Positions 1-11,718 of a stretch of 36,617 bases of DNA are shown here, piece by piece; positions within the stretch are counted from its first letter, which is position 1; every line of letters begins with the position of its first letter. Both the position numbers and the translations under genes were made by a program. The notes under the pieces were generated by a model, which worked only from the letters and a program-made list of their open reading frames with translations, was not told the DNA's origin and searched no databases. This stretch comes from Psilocybe azurescens (lineage: Eukaryota; Basidiomycota; Agaricomycetes; Agaricales; Agrocybaceae), in NCBI GenBank assembly GCA_023853785.1, contig JAJIRX010000338.1:1-36617 (forward strand), given 5' to 3'.

Positions 1-553
1 TATGTTATACTTACAGCAATTCTTATAAGTTCTGTATTTAATTCGCTGTAAGTTTTACTTACACTGGTCAGCGCCAGCAGTGATAAGGAAGGTTGAGGCT
101 GGGTTGGAATAAGGCTCGTTCGTCTATTTAGACATTTCTCTTCTTGTGTTCTTGCCCAGGTGGCCGGCGTTGTTTTCCTTTGCACTTTTTTCACCTTCAT
201 TCCTCATGCTCACATTCTCTTCTTCAGGTCGGGAGGAAAAGAATTTTATCAAATAAGTCATAAATCACCTCGAGCCCCCATTGCGCGCAACGGCAGAGGA
301 GGTCACACTATTACAACCGCAACACCACAAAAAGATCCCCAGCCTATACCCCGTCCGAATCCCTCACAGCAGGGGTAAACTTGCTCACGCCTCCAACAAC
401 AATCACACCAACACCAACTCAAGCAATAGCGGTGCTACCACCAACATAAATAACATCCACATTACAACCGCCACGAACTCCACCCTCGAGACATCCACTG
501 CTTCAAGCGCCCCATTCGCCACGTAATTCTCCGATTTTATCCCTGCATCCGCG

Positions 554-649
554 ATGAATGGCGTCATGCTCACCTCCACCGGCGAGACACTCGCCACACC
601 TTCTCCTGCGGAGTTCGTGAGCCTGTTCACACGCTCGCCATTTGAGTGA
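554..649 (+). pseudogene. Possible exon remnant of an Asn/Thr/Ser-rich protein
   Basis: From about 377 to 649 one plus-strand frame reads an Asn/Thr/Ser-rich low-complexity stretch, is stopped by TAA at 524-526, and then continues from the ATG at 554 as a 31-residue segment ending at TGA 647-649. The second part has ordinary composition (it includes GETLATPSPAEFVSLF). The in-frame stop and lack of any larger context suggest a decayed exon rather than a gene. It lies just upstream of the polypyrimidine tract and the duplicated segment at 669-1045, so it could be the 5' part of that same remnant. I do not recognise a family, and coding status is uncertain. Confidence 0.2.
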
Positions 650-668
650 ATGATTTTGTTTCATTTCT

Positions 669-1045
669 ATGTGTTGCAAGGGCGGGATGTATGCGCCTTT
701 ATTTCCTCCTTTTATTTCTTCGTTATTTCTATACTTTATGGCCCTCCTTTCCTCATCCTTTGGTTTTGATCCCTTGACCATTCTTCCTTTTCCTTTTCCT
801 CTTCCTTTTCCTCTTCCCTTTCCTTCGCCCCCATCATTTCTACTTCTGTTTTCTCCTCTTTCATTCCCACACCCTCCTTCTTACAACACAATTACTAACC
901 AACCCTTCCTCTCCTCTCACAGCCCAATATTTGTCATCATCCACTCTCCTACTGTGCTCCCCGCTAGCGCTCACCCTCGTGCAGATCATGTTTGCCGGCA
1001 CATTGGGTGTCTCGTTCGGGAACGTGGTAGACAGATTTCAAGTTC
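669..1045 (+). repeat. Dispersed duplicate, copy A (pairs with 16620-16990)
   Basis: A T/C-rich tract (about 770-925) runs into a 3' splice-like CTCTCACAG at about 912-920, followed by about 120 bp that match copy B at 16869-16990. Translated in the shared plus frame, the two copies agree at LLLCSP..LT.VQI..AG..G.SF. The opposite strand is also open and gives a parallel match (E.P..PA..ICT.V...GEHS.R), so the coding strand is not settled. The splice-like junction lies at the same place in both copies, which favours plus. It is likely a decayed exon shared by two related loci; no family is recognised. Confidence 0.45.
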
Positions 1046-4000
1046 AAGAGGGGCAAGAACGATTGAAAATGAGGTTGGTTAATAGTCAGCCTTCTCTTTT
1101 TGTTCTTTTCCACTTTGGGCAATCACATTGACATGCATACATGTATAAACTCCAGTGACGCGCACATGGGAGGTGGAGGTCCCTTTCATTGCATATTAAC
1201 CCGAAATGTATGCTAACATAAATGTATAGCAGAGCAAAATACCAGCCGTACGATGCCCTCTGCTAGCGCTTTTGGATGCAGTACCTCAAGCAATAACAAA
1301 TCGGCGCTCTCCTACATCGAGCTGCATGATGCTCTACCCGCTCGGGTTCACGCTTCGTCTTGGCCACTGCCTCCTCGTTCTTTTTATCGTTTTGAAGGGA
1401 GTGGCAGGGAAGTGGTCTATAAAATTTTTGTGAACAATTGTAGTTTGTGGCCATACTATCGCTTGGTGGGTAGTAACGGCTATTCTATACCCTCTTTCAT
1501 CCTTCTCCGGTCTGCATGAGCTCCGACTTGTCTATATCAGTATTCTTTTCCCTCTCGTTCTGAGTTTTTGATCTCCTGGTTACCGCGTTAATTCTCCCGT
1601 CACTTATTTCGACACCTTTGGTTTATATTTTCACTTTCCTTACTGTTATTCTGTCGGTTCGCTTATCTATGGGTATTCGAAGATCGGCCCTTCCCTTGCC
1701 ACGTTGACATTCCCTATCCTCTCGATATTTGTCCTTGAGACTTTTTCACACCTTCGTCACTACATTTCCCTTATGTTATGTAGCATGTCAGAATGTGGAC
1801 AAGCGCTGACACGATCTCCCTCCCATTGAAAAATAGAACTTGGAGGATGTCAGTGGGCAAAACCGTATCATGGGTCCGGCGATCGGCAGTGGTGAACATG
1901 ACAGTGCATGGTCAGCTGCTTTTGCTACATATTGTCGGATGCACACCAGGTGCAGTATATTATTTTACTTATCTTATTTTAAGTCGGTACTCAAGCACCA
2001 ATGGACTCGTCTGGACTCGTCCAATTGACATTTGGGCTGCGCTGATCGGAGACTTGTAATAAATATAATGCACTCTGGGCCACTCTCTGTTTATTTCTTC
2101 AGCAACATCGGAATCGAGCTGGAATTGTGATGTAGCGTTGGTGCGAGGGCGCACCCGCCTCATTTCTGGTTCACCTGTGCCTGTGAAGGTATCGAAAAGT
2201 AATAAACTGCAGTTCTGCCGATTCGTTCGACTTAGTGCTTCCCCCTCCTTGTCTTCCTCACCCTCTTTCTCCTCTCCAACTCAACCTGAAAATAATGTTT
2301 CCTCCCCCCTCCGAAGAAGACCCCAGCCCAGTCGAACTCACCATAAACGTGAAGAAGAGTACACAAGCTATACACTGTCTACTCATTGCATAGTTGTGGA
2401 GGGTGGGCACTTTTATTGCAAGGGGTGCTAAGGCATACTATTACGGCCATACCTCTGTATTTAGACCATATGTGTGGTGATATGTGCACAGTAATGTATG
2501 TCTCACCTCTACGTAGTGACGTAGACTAATCGCGCGTGAATAACACCCGAATCTCCAAAAGAACCGTCCGTGGCAGCTGAAATGTTGTGTCTAGGGCTAG
2601 GAATACTAGGCTTTTAAAATATGAAAAGATCTTACTTAGTTCCTTGACGTGTACTGATCTCTATTCCACGCTGTCCTTCCTCGACCCAAGCATGTACTCT
2701 GACCGGCGTCCAAGTTCTGGATTCCTATATATGCATTTCACGACTCAAGATGCGGACTGTTCTATGAAGACCCGAGCATTCTGGCGCTGGTGCATTCGTT
2801 TTACCTTGGTTGTCGTGTCAGCTGCCACTGAACCCGGTTTGGCACTAACTTCGACCTCAATCGACTTCAACGTGTCCCTTCCACTTCACCGTGCTTCCGA
2901 CCATCGACATCACTTTCAAGCTACCCGCCAACTATTACTCTCTCCAACAAGCCTCCAGGTTTGTTCGTCGCTGGACTTATAATTCCCAGTCATATATCAT
3001 GGGTGTCTACAGGTGATTTCCTGTCTTTCTCTCCCTCATTCACGCCTTAATGCTACTAATTGCGACCTCATGAGTAAATTAGATCTCGAAAAGAGGAAGC
3101 AATTGTGAAGTGAGATGCCTGGAATCAATTTATACATCTGTTGACGTAAGTAATGTTTTTGGACTATATAGCGTCAACGCTCATGGGGAAGCGACACTAA
3201 ACTGTTCGAACTCCAAGCAGGAATCTGCGGGGTTGTCAAGATTCAGCAGTGATCAGCAGTAGCAGATGTGTTAACGTCACGAGCAACCAGGGAATCTGAT
3301 TCCAAGTATATACGTCCTATATTTCTCTCAATGTGAATAGGACTAAAGAATAATTTAATATAAATTTAAAATAATACTTGCTCTGGAACTATGGTATTGT
3401 CCAGGGTAATATTTACGGATCCCGCCAATAAATAGGTTTGTTGGATTGAACCAACGGGAATGAACTCCGTATCGGTGTTCGGACAAATATCCGCATCCTG
3501 AGGTTTGTCCCTTGAAGCCACCCACGAGACAGAAAGTTAATGGCCGATTGAGACTTCAATGAAGTTATGAGCATTGATCATCTCAAGAAAATTGGGATAA
3601 ACGTAGAATAGACATTGACGCGTGAGCGTCAGAAACATTTAGACGAGGATTGATAGGATGATCTTCCGAATGCCAAGTACCCATATTATACTCATCATAG
3701 TTTGACACGTATAACCGGGGATGTGAGGGTGTGGGTGTGAAATAGATACGTCAATACAGTCTCGGGTTCATTTGATTGGCATCGATAAATGGAAAGAAGC
3801 GCCAATCAGCGCTAATTTATCTTAAAAACAATCATTATATTGTTCTTCGTCGAGTGAGCACTGGAGATTCATTGTCTGTGAGTATCGCACTATTATCATC
3901 CCCTGCGGCTTCCACAATATTCAGGAGCCGCAAGATTCACAAATACAGATTCACTTGGGCATTGCACAGTCGCATCGGCTGACTATGATGTTTTCTCCAA

Positions 4001-4500
4001 CACCATCTATTTCACCCATCACGGTTGATCTATATTAATCTCATACTAGTAGTTGAACGACTGTCTTTCCAGCGGCACATCTAATATCAACCGTGAGCGA
4101 TTGATTAATTATCAGTGAAAAGTAGAGTAGACGATAAAGGAGCTTAGAGGTACGGATTCCGTAACGTACCTAATTGGTGCCACTCGAAATATGCCAGATT
4201 AACGCACCGTAACTATTTGACCCAGGGAGCCCATGGCTCCAATACAGGCGGTGTATTGTCTTATCAGAACGTCTGATTTATGTCTGCATAGTTTGGACAA
4301 GCAGCCTAAGCCGCACTTCTTCGAAAAGCTGGGACCTCTAATAATGGCTAGAAATATGATACGAGATCTAGATGAAATCAACATAAGCACATAATCGAAC
4401 CAAGCAGCTACATGTGCAAATACTTGTCAAGGTCAGTTTTCGTTCTTAGGGCATTTATATTGACATTTCCCTCTCTGGACATTCATATGATAGAATTGAG
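1046..4500. other. Mostly non-coding interval
   Basis: Only short, overlapping open frames with no recognisable domain are seen. The Ser-rich frame 2138-2431 and the frame 2587-2982 have no supporting splice structure. Around 2880-3000 one frame reads FTVLPTIDITF, faintly like the C-terminal part of aspartic proteases, but it cannot be extended in either direction. The 3300-4200 part is A/T-rich and contains no convincing LTR or terminal repeat that I could pair. Confidence 0.4.
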
Positions 4501-5849
4501 TCGATACAGATGACGCTCAGAGTGAAATTTAATGTCCTGATTGATATAGCTGGATCTTGCAGGTCGGACTCAATGGAGCATGGTGCGCAATATCGTTCTA
4601 AATCATTGCGAATCGCGCCATTCAATGACACCAATTCCAATCCAATACCAGCAGAAACTATGACAGTCGCCGGAAGCTCATCTGCGCGAAAGGAGAGAAA
4701 AGAAGGCCGCAGTTGTGTCATGTGGGATTCCAAGTTACACGTGTATGCATGTGTACTCCGAGTTCAGCTACAATCACGATCACAATCATGCGACGCAGAG
4801 CCGGGTTCTTCATCCTCGAACTTGAACTCAACATTTGAATCTCACGCGAAAGCAACGAAAAGCAAGAGCAAACCCAAAAGCATGCATTCGTGGTTCTACT
4901 CCTCCCCGCCTACGCCGGGTGGCGGTGACGGTACCAGCAGCACCCCCAGCTGTGTCTTCGACCTCGCCATCAAAACATCATCGAGCTTCAACTCGAGCTT
5001 GATGTCAACATCGGTGTCGACGCCAGGTCCACTTACACCCCAATCTCGTCTGCAAACTGCCACCGCCGTAAATATGGAACATGAACGGCCCACGGCCACG
5101 ACCATGCACAGGAGCACACACCCAGGCACACCCTCACCCCTGTCGCCGTCGCTATCTCTCAGCCCGCACACGCCGCCAGCTGGTGCTTTGTTCTCTTCCC
5201 CTGATTCTCTTCCGCATCTGTGGGTTCCTCATGGTGGGATTGTGGAAGTCGGGTGGTAATATAGAAGATGGGAAGGAAGGAGTTGATACTCTTGGCGATG
5301 CCGGCGGCGCCGGTGCTGGTCCAAAGGCAGATGCGGACAAGGGACAGTAGAGGGTCTTGACGCTGCTGAGGAATTCAGCGATATCACGTCTGCATGGCTC
5401 GCACTGAGGGTGTGGTGTTACTCGGCCGGCAGCGGCGATGACGAGTGTGACGGGTGTTGCTACTACGACTGCGGTGGTCTTGAATGCAGAGGCAGAGGCG
5501 TGGGAAGGGAGGGCAGAGGCATAGGAAGGGAAGAGAAGGAGGGGAAGGAAGGCAAGGCAAGGAGAAGGGAGAGAAAGTGAGGGTTCACTGTCGCTGGCAG
5601 AAAATGAATCAGATGCAGGCCGTTGTTCCATAAGCTCACAAGTGCATAAAATAAAGAAAGGGAGTCTGGGCCAGGTGAAGGCGAGAACCCCAACGAGAAT
5701 TCGAAAAAGAGAATGGAAAGACAGTGCGACAAAAAAAAAAGAATCAAGACTTGAAGCGCATTTCATGCAAATCCAAATCCATCCAGCACACAAAAAATCC
5801 ACCCACAAAAAACCGCAAAAACAAACCCAAAAACAGAAAAAAAACTCAC
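4501..5849. other. Low-complexity Ser/Pro-rich interval downstream of the FHA remnant
   Basis: Open frames exist on both strands (plus 4510-5259; minus 5152-5868 and 4896-5171), but they are Ser/Thr/Pro/Leu-rich and mirror each other, as expected of simple-sequence DNA. Because the FHA remnant just upstream on the minus strand has a clean donor at 5844-5849, parts of the minus strand here could hold its later exons. The segment 5152-5480 on minus has the most even composition. I cannot define exon borders. An A-rich run at 5730-5850 is probably intronic. Confidence 0.3.
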
Positions 5850-6720
5850 CTGCCCCCCACAAGGACATCCCCCACCTCGCCCCATCGCCCCCATCAGACC
5901 ACTGCTCAGAATCACATCAAACATCAAGTCTGTCTTGCCAGGGGCCAAAGCCGATGCCGCCCATGTTAACAAGGCCTTGAGCTGACGTTCGCGGGCGACG
6001 TTGGACTGGGCCTGAGCTTCCACCTTTGCCTGCACGTGGGAGTGGACGGTGTGGAGAAGGGGTCGTTTTACTGGGATTGCGGTTGAGGTTGGGCGTCGTT
6101 CAACCCCGCGCCGCCGTTCACCCCTCCCAAAGCTCCAATCACACCCTGCGGTTGCCTTTCTATTCCCATCCCTCCAACGTCAAACGACCCCAGCCCGGTG
6201 ATATCCGGATGCTGCGGCCTATGTATTCACCCACTACCACCCCCGCCATGTATCTACTGCATCTGCTACTGACACTGGTGCTGCTGCTCCGCCCTGGCGG
6301 TCACCTGAGCATCTTGCTCAGTGAACACGCATACGACACGTGCGGTGACTTTGTTTTCGCTCACGATGTCAATACCGAATTCCTGTTTATGTCTAATTCC
6401 AACAAGAAGGAAGGAGAGAGCAAGGGGGATGCATGAGCCGGTGACTTGGAGGACAGGGAGAAAAGATGGGAGGCATGGAGAGGGGAGGGAGGGAATGAAG
6501 GAATGAAAGGGATGTACGATGAGATTATCGCTTTGAGCTCGAAAGTGTTCCGACTCGTGTCGCTCGCTGCTCAGCCCTCTCGCCATTGATGAACATCTTG
6601 TTTGAGCTCTTCATGTCTTTAATATAAATCTACACCATACAAAGGCCCATACGTCAGTCGCTCACCCCAATGCAAAAACGCAAAACTAAACGTACTTTCC
6701 ACCCTCCTCCCACACGAGGG
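5850..6720 (-). pseudogene. FHA-domain protein remnant (Far10/SLMAP-like)
   Basis: Minus-strand pieces spell a forkhead-associated phosphopeptide-binding domain across short introns. One exon ends at 6696 with VWEEGGK. After an intron at 6630-6695, exon 6518-6629 reads IYIKDMKSSNKMFINGER, the FHA signature usually written SSNGTFING. After an intron at 6383-6517, an exon reads EFGIDIVSENKVTARVVCVF followed by a Gln-rich tail. A further exon at about 5850-6035 reads APGKTDLMFDVIL and ends at a CAG/GTGAGT donor (5844-5849). In the basidiomycete SLMAP/Far10-type FHA proteins I know, the FHA domain is likewise followed by a Gln-rich stretch and a GKxGLxFDxIL motif; that family acts in the STRIPAK complex and in vacuole targeting. 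The copy looks damaged: a G-run slip in exon 2 near 6573-6577, the GT of SSNGT replaced by KM, stops after the Gln-rich part, and no intact N-terminus. It is either a pseudogene or a poorly assembled gene. Confidence 0.6.
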
Positions 6721-7372
6721 AAAGAGGACGTTGGAGGCGAAGAGGTGAATTACTGCTGAAGGGACTGCAAGAAGGGTGTCGGTGAGTGCATGATCTGGTG
6801 TATGTTGTATTATGGGGTGGATGGGAGCGTGGAGCGTAGTTGAACCAGTATCATCCTCAATTTCTCTCCAAAGGATGTCCGGCGGTGGGCCGGTGGATGA
6901 ATCAATGGGGGACCCAAGTGGCGGTGGCAGGAATAGGCAATCCGCTGAATCGATGTGGGCAGGGGGACGAGCTCGCAGATGGACTTTGTGAGAAGGACAG
7001 ACAAGCATCGACCAAATTGCGAGGGGGCAAAAGACGAAAGAAGACACAGCAGTGCTGGTTGTCGGAGAGCGGGATGCGAGGGCGGAGACATAAGCAGTGG
7101 CACTGGACTGAGACAGCAATGTCAGCGTCTCAGACACATCTGGTCCAATGCAGACTATTCTTGAGTTCTGCTTCTGCAGCGCGTACTCTCCATGTCAGCG
7201 CATCTTATCGATTTAAGCGCACGAAGCTTGATGGTCACGAAAAAGCCAACATCTTCTTGCTGTCGTTGTCGTTGTCGGTGTTTGTGTTTGCTCATTATTC
7301 AGGAGGAGGATAGAGAGAGGGTTAGCGGCGCAATGGGAGAAAGCGGGAGGGTCGACAATAATACAATTACAG

Positions 7373-7612
7373 TTAGGTTGTGATGTAAAATTCAAGCGCC
7401 GCCTGGACCATATCGAGATACGAGTTTAACATCAGCCAATGGTCGGCCGAGTTATCATCGCTTATAAGGTGAGATGGAGGAGTTGAAACAAATGCCTGTG
7501 AAGTCTCAGATGCACTGACGGGGTAGTCATTTGCCTGCCGCTGTCTTTCCAGATGAGCTTGAGCCTCAACACCATTCTGCAAAGCCGCCTCAACCCCACC
7601 TTGTTCCCTCAT
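7373..7612 (-). CDS. Small hypothetical ORF beside the LINE insertion
   Basis: A 79-residue minus-strand frame starts with ATG at 7612 and has balanced composition (Ala/Gln/Glu-rich N-terminal half, aromatic-rich end). It has no motif I recognise and no visible splice sites. It lies about 210 bp from the LINE target site. It may be a terminal exon of a decayed gene or a chance ORF. Confidence 0.18.
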   Translation of the reverse strand: MREQGGVEAALQNGVEAQAHLERQRQANDYPVSASETSQAFVSTPPSHLISDDNSADHWLMLNSYLDMVQAALEFYITT

Positions 7613-7824
7613 ATCACGTTTTATTCATCCTCGCAATATAGAAAGTAACTACAACAGCACCATGGAACAGACTTTTAATCACATGCTAAACCGACACAGT
7701 GACGCCATCATGAATTTACCTGTGCATTTTAATCATCATACGCCATAGGGATCGTGTACTTTGTTCTGAGTTCGTGGCGCAATGCCATACATGTTCTCTG
7801 CTCACTTCTATTTTAAGCTCATTG

Positions 7825-7839
7825 GATCCTTGAATGCAG
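7825..7839 (+). repeat. Target-site duplication, 5' copy (15 bp)
   Basis: GATCCTTGAATGCAG occurs here and again, identical in all 15 bases, at 12303-12317 directly after the A-tract of the LINE. The pair marks the insertion site of the element between them. Confidence 0.95.
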
Positions 7840-7861
7840 TCCCTAACCAGCAGTCACTAGG

Positions 7862-8609
7862 ATGAGTCAAACCGTCCAGGACCTTCCGGTTAGAATTTTG
7901 AGTTTCAACTGCGCAAAGTCCAGCCTAAGTGTAGAAACTATACTCGAACATTTTGTATTAGCATACGATATTGTTTTTATCCAAGAACCTCCCTGGAGGT
8001 TTGTACGCACCGCACCGTCCACTTCTCGTAAGTCTGGCGATGATGTTATCGGCGCCCCATTGCATCCAGCTTGGTTGCCTATGGTACGCAATCCTGAACC
8101 CGATACTCGCCCAAGGGTTATGGCCTATGTGTCTAACCGCTTGAAGGAGTTTCGCCCCTCGATGCATCGCGATCTTATTGATCATCGTGATGTGTTAATC
8201 CTCAGCCTGTTCGCGAACGGACAGAGCTATAACTTAATGAATGTCTATTCAGACGAGACCCATACGGCCGCTCTCTCCTTGCGGAGGAGGCGGCCTCACT
8301 TCCACCCTTCATATACATGGGGGTGACTTTAACATCCACTCCCAGGAATGGGATGGAGGCCATCACGGCCATCCAGGAGTTGCCACTCAACTCCTCAACA
8401 CTGCAGCGGAACTAGGCTTGCAACGGGCTCCTTTTGTGAACCCGGGGCCAACCTTTACCCCCGCATCCAAGGCTTTCGCTCTAACAGTGATTGACTTGGT
8501 ATTCGTGCAACCGGACCAGACCCTGACAGCGCAGGTAACCCGGGTGCACAACGCCATGGGCGAGTCGGATCATATCCCGCTTCGCTACTACCTTATCGAT
8601 CTCTGCTGA
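7862..8609 (+). pseudogene. LINE ORF2: endonuclease domain (frameshifted)
   Basis: The ATG at 7862 opens RILSFNCAKSS, the first strand of the endonuclease/exonuclease/phosphatase fold, then YDIVFIQEPPW, whose Glu is a metal ligand. After a frame slip near 8265-8320 the next frame gives HGGDFNIHSQEWDG, the Asp/Asn catalytic block, and ends with VIDLVFVQ and ESDHIPL, the Asp-His block. All main blocks of an AP-endonuclease-type LINE nuclease, which nicks the genomic target, are therefore present but split over two frames. A second slip near 8590 is needed to enter the linker frame that continues at 8695. Confidence 0.85.
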
Positions 8610-10550
8610 TTCTGGGGCCACGCCCCGCAGAGCTCTCAAAGCCGACAAAGAGGAGCAAATCCGATTTGTCAGAGTCATTGAGGGAGAGTTTGCCATGAAA
8701 GTGGATGAACATGCTCCTCTCAACACACCCGACCAGATTGACGCGGTGGCGCAAGCTGCTGATTCGTTCTCTGCAGCATGGGAAACCTGCTCCAGAGAGG
8801 TCACTATTACGAGGCGCTCAAAACCGTGGTGGACGGATGAGTGCTCAGTCGCGCTTCAGGCTTACCGGGAACATGGTCTCCCGGAGGACTGGAAGCTTTA
8901 CCGAAAGGCGGTCAAAAACACCAAACGGGTTTTCTTTGATTCCAGAATCACAGAAATATCCATTACCAACAAGCGCACTTGGGACCTCATGTCTTGGGTC
9001 CAGCAGCGCAAGTTACCACCGTGCGAGGCTATTCAATATCAGGGCAGCCTTGCCACGCCTCCTCAGTTGTGGGATGCTCTCCATAACACTTACAACTCGG
9101 CGTCGGACCGTGCGTTTGACATCGACATTCTCAACTCCATCCCTGACATGCCCGTTCGGGATGGGTCCCATTCTCTGCACTTGAGATGCGGGAGGCTTTG
9201 GCCTCTTGCTCCAATGTGTCGGCCCCAGGGCCGGACCACATCAAGTGGTCTCATCTCAAGATGTTGATGCGGGGCCCACCCATGTCTTCACCGTCTTACT
9301 TGCGCTCGCCAATGCCTGCCTCCGGGTTGGGCACTGGCCTAAGCACTTCAAGGAGTCCATGTCGGTTATCATCCCGAAACCGAACAAGCCCTCCTACTCT
9401 GCTCCAAAGGCATTCAGGCCCATTGTGCTCCTGAATACCGTTGGTAAATTGATTGAGAAAATGCTTTCCAATCGCATACAGTTTGACGGCGCCGCTTCAG
9501 ACGTCTTCCACCCAAATCAGATCGGAGGGATCCGTCAACGATCCACCGAAGATGCCGGCCTTATCCTGACGCACATGGTGCGTGCTGGGTGGGCCAAGGG
9601 ACTCAAGACTAGCGTCATTGCCTTTGATGTCGCTCAGTTCTTCCCGTCACTCAACCATGAAGTCCTCATGGCTATTCTCCGGAAGCTAGGGTTTAGCGAC
9701 AATGTCGTTAAGTTCTTCTCCCATTACTTGGTCGGTTGCTCTACGCAGTATGCGTGGGGTGACTTCATCTCTGACCTTCGCCAGGCAGATGTAGGAGTGG
9801 GACAGGGCGAGCCCTGTCCCCGGTCCTTCTGCTCTTTACCTTACCCTCATCATGAGGTTATTCGAGCTGGATCCACTCACCGTGGGTGCTTCCTGCTCTC
9901 ATATGTCGATGATGGCACTCTTGTGGTGCAATCAAAGTCCCTTCTCGATAACTGTGAAGCCCTTAAACGGGCTTATGGTGTCATATTCGAACTGTTCAAG
10001 AAATTTGGACTCGCACTGGAGCACGACAAGTCTGAAGTATTCCACTTCGACCGGTCGCACTCCAAAGACAATCCCCTGTCGATTTGGGCTACGCTCCGTA
10101 TACCGGCGACCCTCTCAAACCCAAGCTGTACTGGCGGTACTTGGGTTTCTACTTCGATCGCAAGCTCACCTTTACTGAGCATGTCCGATACTACTCCACC
10201 AAGGCTTTGTCTACCGTTAAGGCGATGAAGATGCTTGGTAGTTCCACTCGAGGACTGCGCCCTGTCCAGAAGCGCGTCTCTATCGCGCCCGCGTACTACC
10301 CATAGTTACGTATGGCTTTCGTTCTGGTACTTTGCAGCTGCTCGCTGCAAAGGTGCCCTTCATCATCTTTCTACAATGCAGCGTTCCGCTGCATTGTGGA
10401 TTACTGGTGCATTCCGCACTCGACTGGTGGGTGGAGGCCCTTGCGGGCCTCCCCCCATCAATCTTCTTCTTCGCCGTCTGTCCGAGCGAGCTGACTATCG
10501 GTTTGCCACGCTGACCCCGACCCATCCTGTGAGGGCGCTTCCTCTCTCGC
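8610..10550 (+). pseudogene. LINE ORF2: linker and reverse transcriptase (frameshifted)
   Basis: The linker (8610-9170) includes KPWWTDECSVAL and KRTWDLMSWVQQRKLPP, conserved between endonuclease and RT in fungal LINEs. RT blocks follow: APGPDHIKW; AFRPIVLLNTVGKLIEKML; IGGIRQRSTEDA; motif A IAFDVAQFFPSLNH with catalytic Asp at about 9630; GVGQGEPCP at the motif B position; and motif C YVDDG at 9902-9916. A thumb-like region follows (RYLGFYFDRKLTFTEHV). The reading frame changes near 9170, 9275, twice between 9805 and 9860, near 10085 and again near 10290, so no single frame carries the enzyme. The catalytic residues are all kept, so decay is shallow or partly an artefact. Confidence 0.88.
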
Positions 10551-11718
10551 TTTAACTGCGGCACTATCGCTGCCGCATCCCTCTCTCGATTCAGACTATG
10601 TCTGAACCAGAGATCTTCCGCACTAGTGGGACTCTTTTGAGTCCGACACTAATGTTCTTGCTCTGACGGAGACCCTTACTCCCGATGAACCCGCTCTCCA
10701 GACCGGGTGTTCGACTTATGGACCGCTTTGCGGACCAAGTCCACTTCGATGACTGCAAGATTTCTCGCGGCGACGCCGACAAGGAGTTGAAGCAGCGCAC
10801 CAAACACCTCGATAAGCTCCGGGACAAGATCTCGGAGAATATCGGGACATACTATGCAGGGACAGACGCAAGTCTGCCCCTCTCAGGACGGTATCAAGCC
10901 ATTGCGGCCTCCATCCTGTTCAGCGGCGGAGTCGGCTGGCGCGCTAGACATGTCGCAGGCAAAGTCACCGCCCCTGATGCGGAGCTTTATGCCATTCGTT
11001 CTGCAATCGCCACGACTTCGCGTGACGACTGCACGGACATCTTCATCTTCACAGACTCGATGGCATCTGCCCGCCGAGCTGTTGATCCTTCTATCCACTC
11101 CGGACAGGGCCACTCCGTGGCTGTCTGTGAGGCTCTTCAGACTTGGTTCACCCGCAAGGATGGCCAGTCAATCACCTTTGTGTACGTCCCCTCGCGTTGC
11201 AGTGGGACTTGCACTATAAAGCACATGAGTACGCCCGAGCTCAAAGTCGCACTGGGCCCACGCCCAGCTACATCATTAGCCTTCGCATGCAGGCTGCCCT
11301 CTCTCGCGGCGCCTCCTGGAATGTTCTATTCCAGGACCCCGAATATCGAGGCCAGAACTTTCTCCAACTCAAAACGGTCGACGGGGCCGTTGCACAGCCT
11401 GGGGGCAAAGATAACCCCTGGGTTCACTTCGCGAACATGAGCTCCCCTCAGCTCTACGCACGCATGTGTAGGTGTATTCTGAATCATGCGCCCATCAGGT
11501 CTTACTATTCCCGATTTAACCTTAACGATGGTCATACGTCGTGCCCGTGTGGGTGTCCTTGGGAAACCCGCACATCCTCACCTGCAAATGGACTTATCGT
11601 CCTCCCAGGACTTGCGAGCTTAGGCAGCCAACCACGTTGTGCTACCTTCACTCATTTTGGAGATGAACCCGGCGTTCGCCTTCCGCTCGGCTCCTTGCGG
11701 GCGTCGGTTGACAACTGA
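10551..11718 (+). pseudogene. LINE ORF2: RNase H domain and Cys/His knuckle
   Basis: An RNase H fold is read at 10847-11200: GTDASLPLSG (first Asp), APDAELYAIRSAI (Glu), IFIFTDSMASARRA (Asp), followed by a VYVPSR strand. The last block (LQWDLHYKAHEYA, His/Asp-like) needs a frame change near 11195. The C-terminus holds CPCGCPWETRT (about 11540-11575); in the neighbouring frame this continues HILTCKW, completing a Cys-Cys-His-Cys knuckle that is common at the end of fungal LINE proteins. RNase H removes the RNA template during second-strand synthesis. The domain is recognisable but broken by at least two slips. Confidence 0.85.

Noticed and set aside
669..1082. Plus ORF rich in Phe/Pro/Ser as a membrane protein
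   Set aside because: The hydrophobic part is translation of a T/C-rich intron-like tract; only the downstream duplicated block is of interest.
3300..4200. Possible LTR or solo LTR
   Set aside because: I could not pair direct repeats or find TG...CA ends with a flanking duplication.
4510..5259. Plus-strand ORF of 249 codons
   Set aside because: Ser/Thr/Pro-rich low-complexity sequence with open frames on the opposite strand, no domain and no splice support.
5152..5868. Long minus-strand ORF (238 codons) as an independent gene
   Set aside because: It crosses a good 5' splice donor (5844-5849), begins in an A/T-rich intron-like stretch and is Phe/Ser/Leu simple sequence; parts may be exons of the FHA remnant, but the ORF as such is not a gene.
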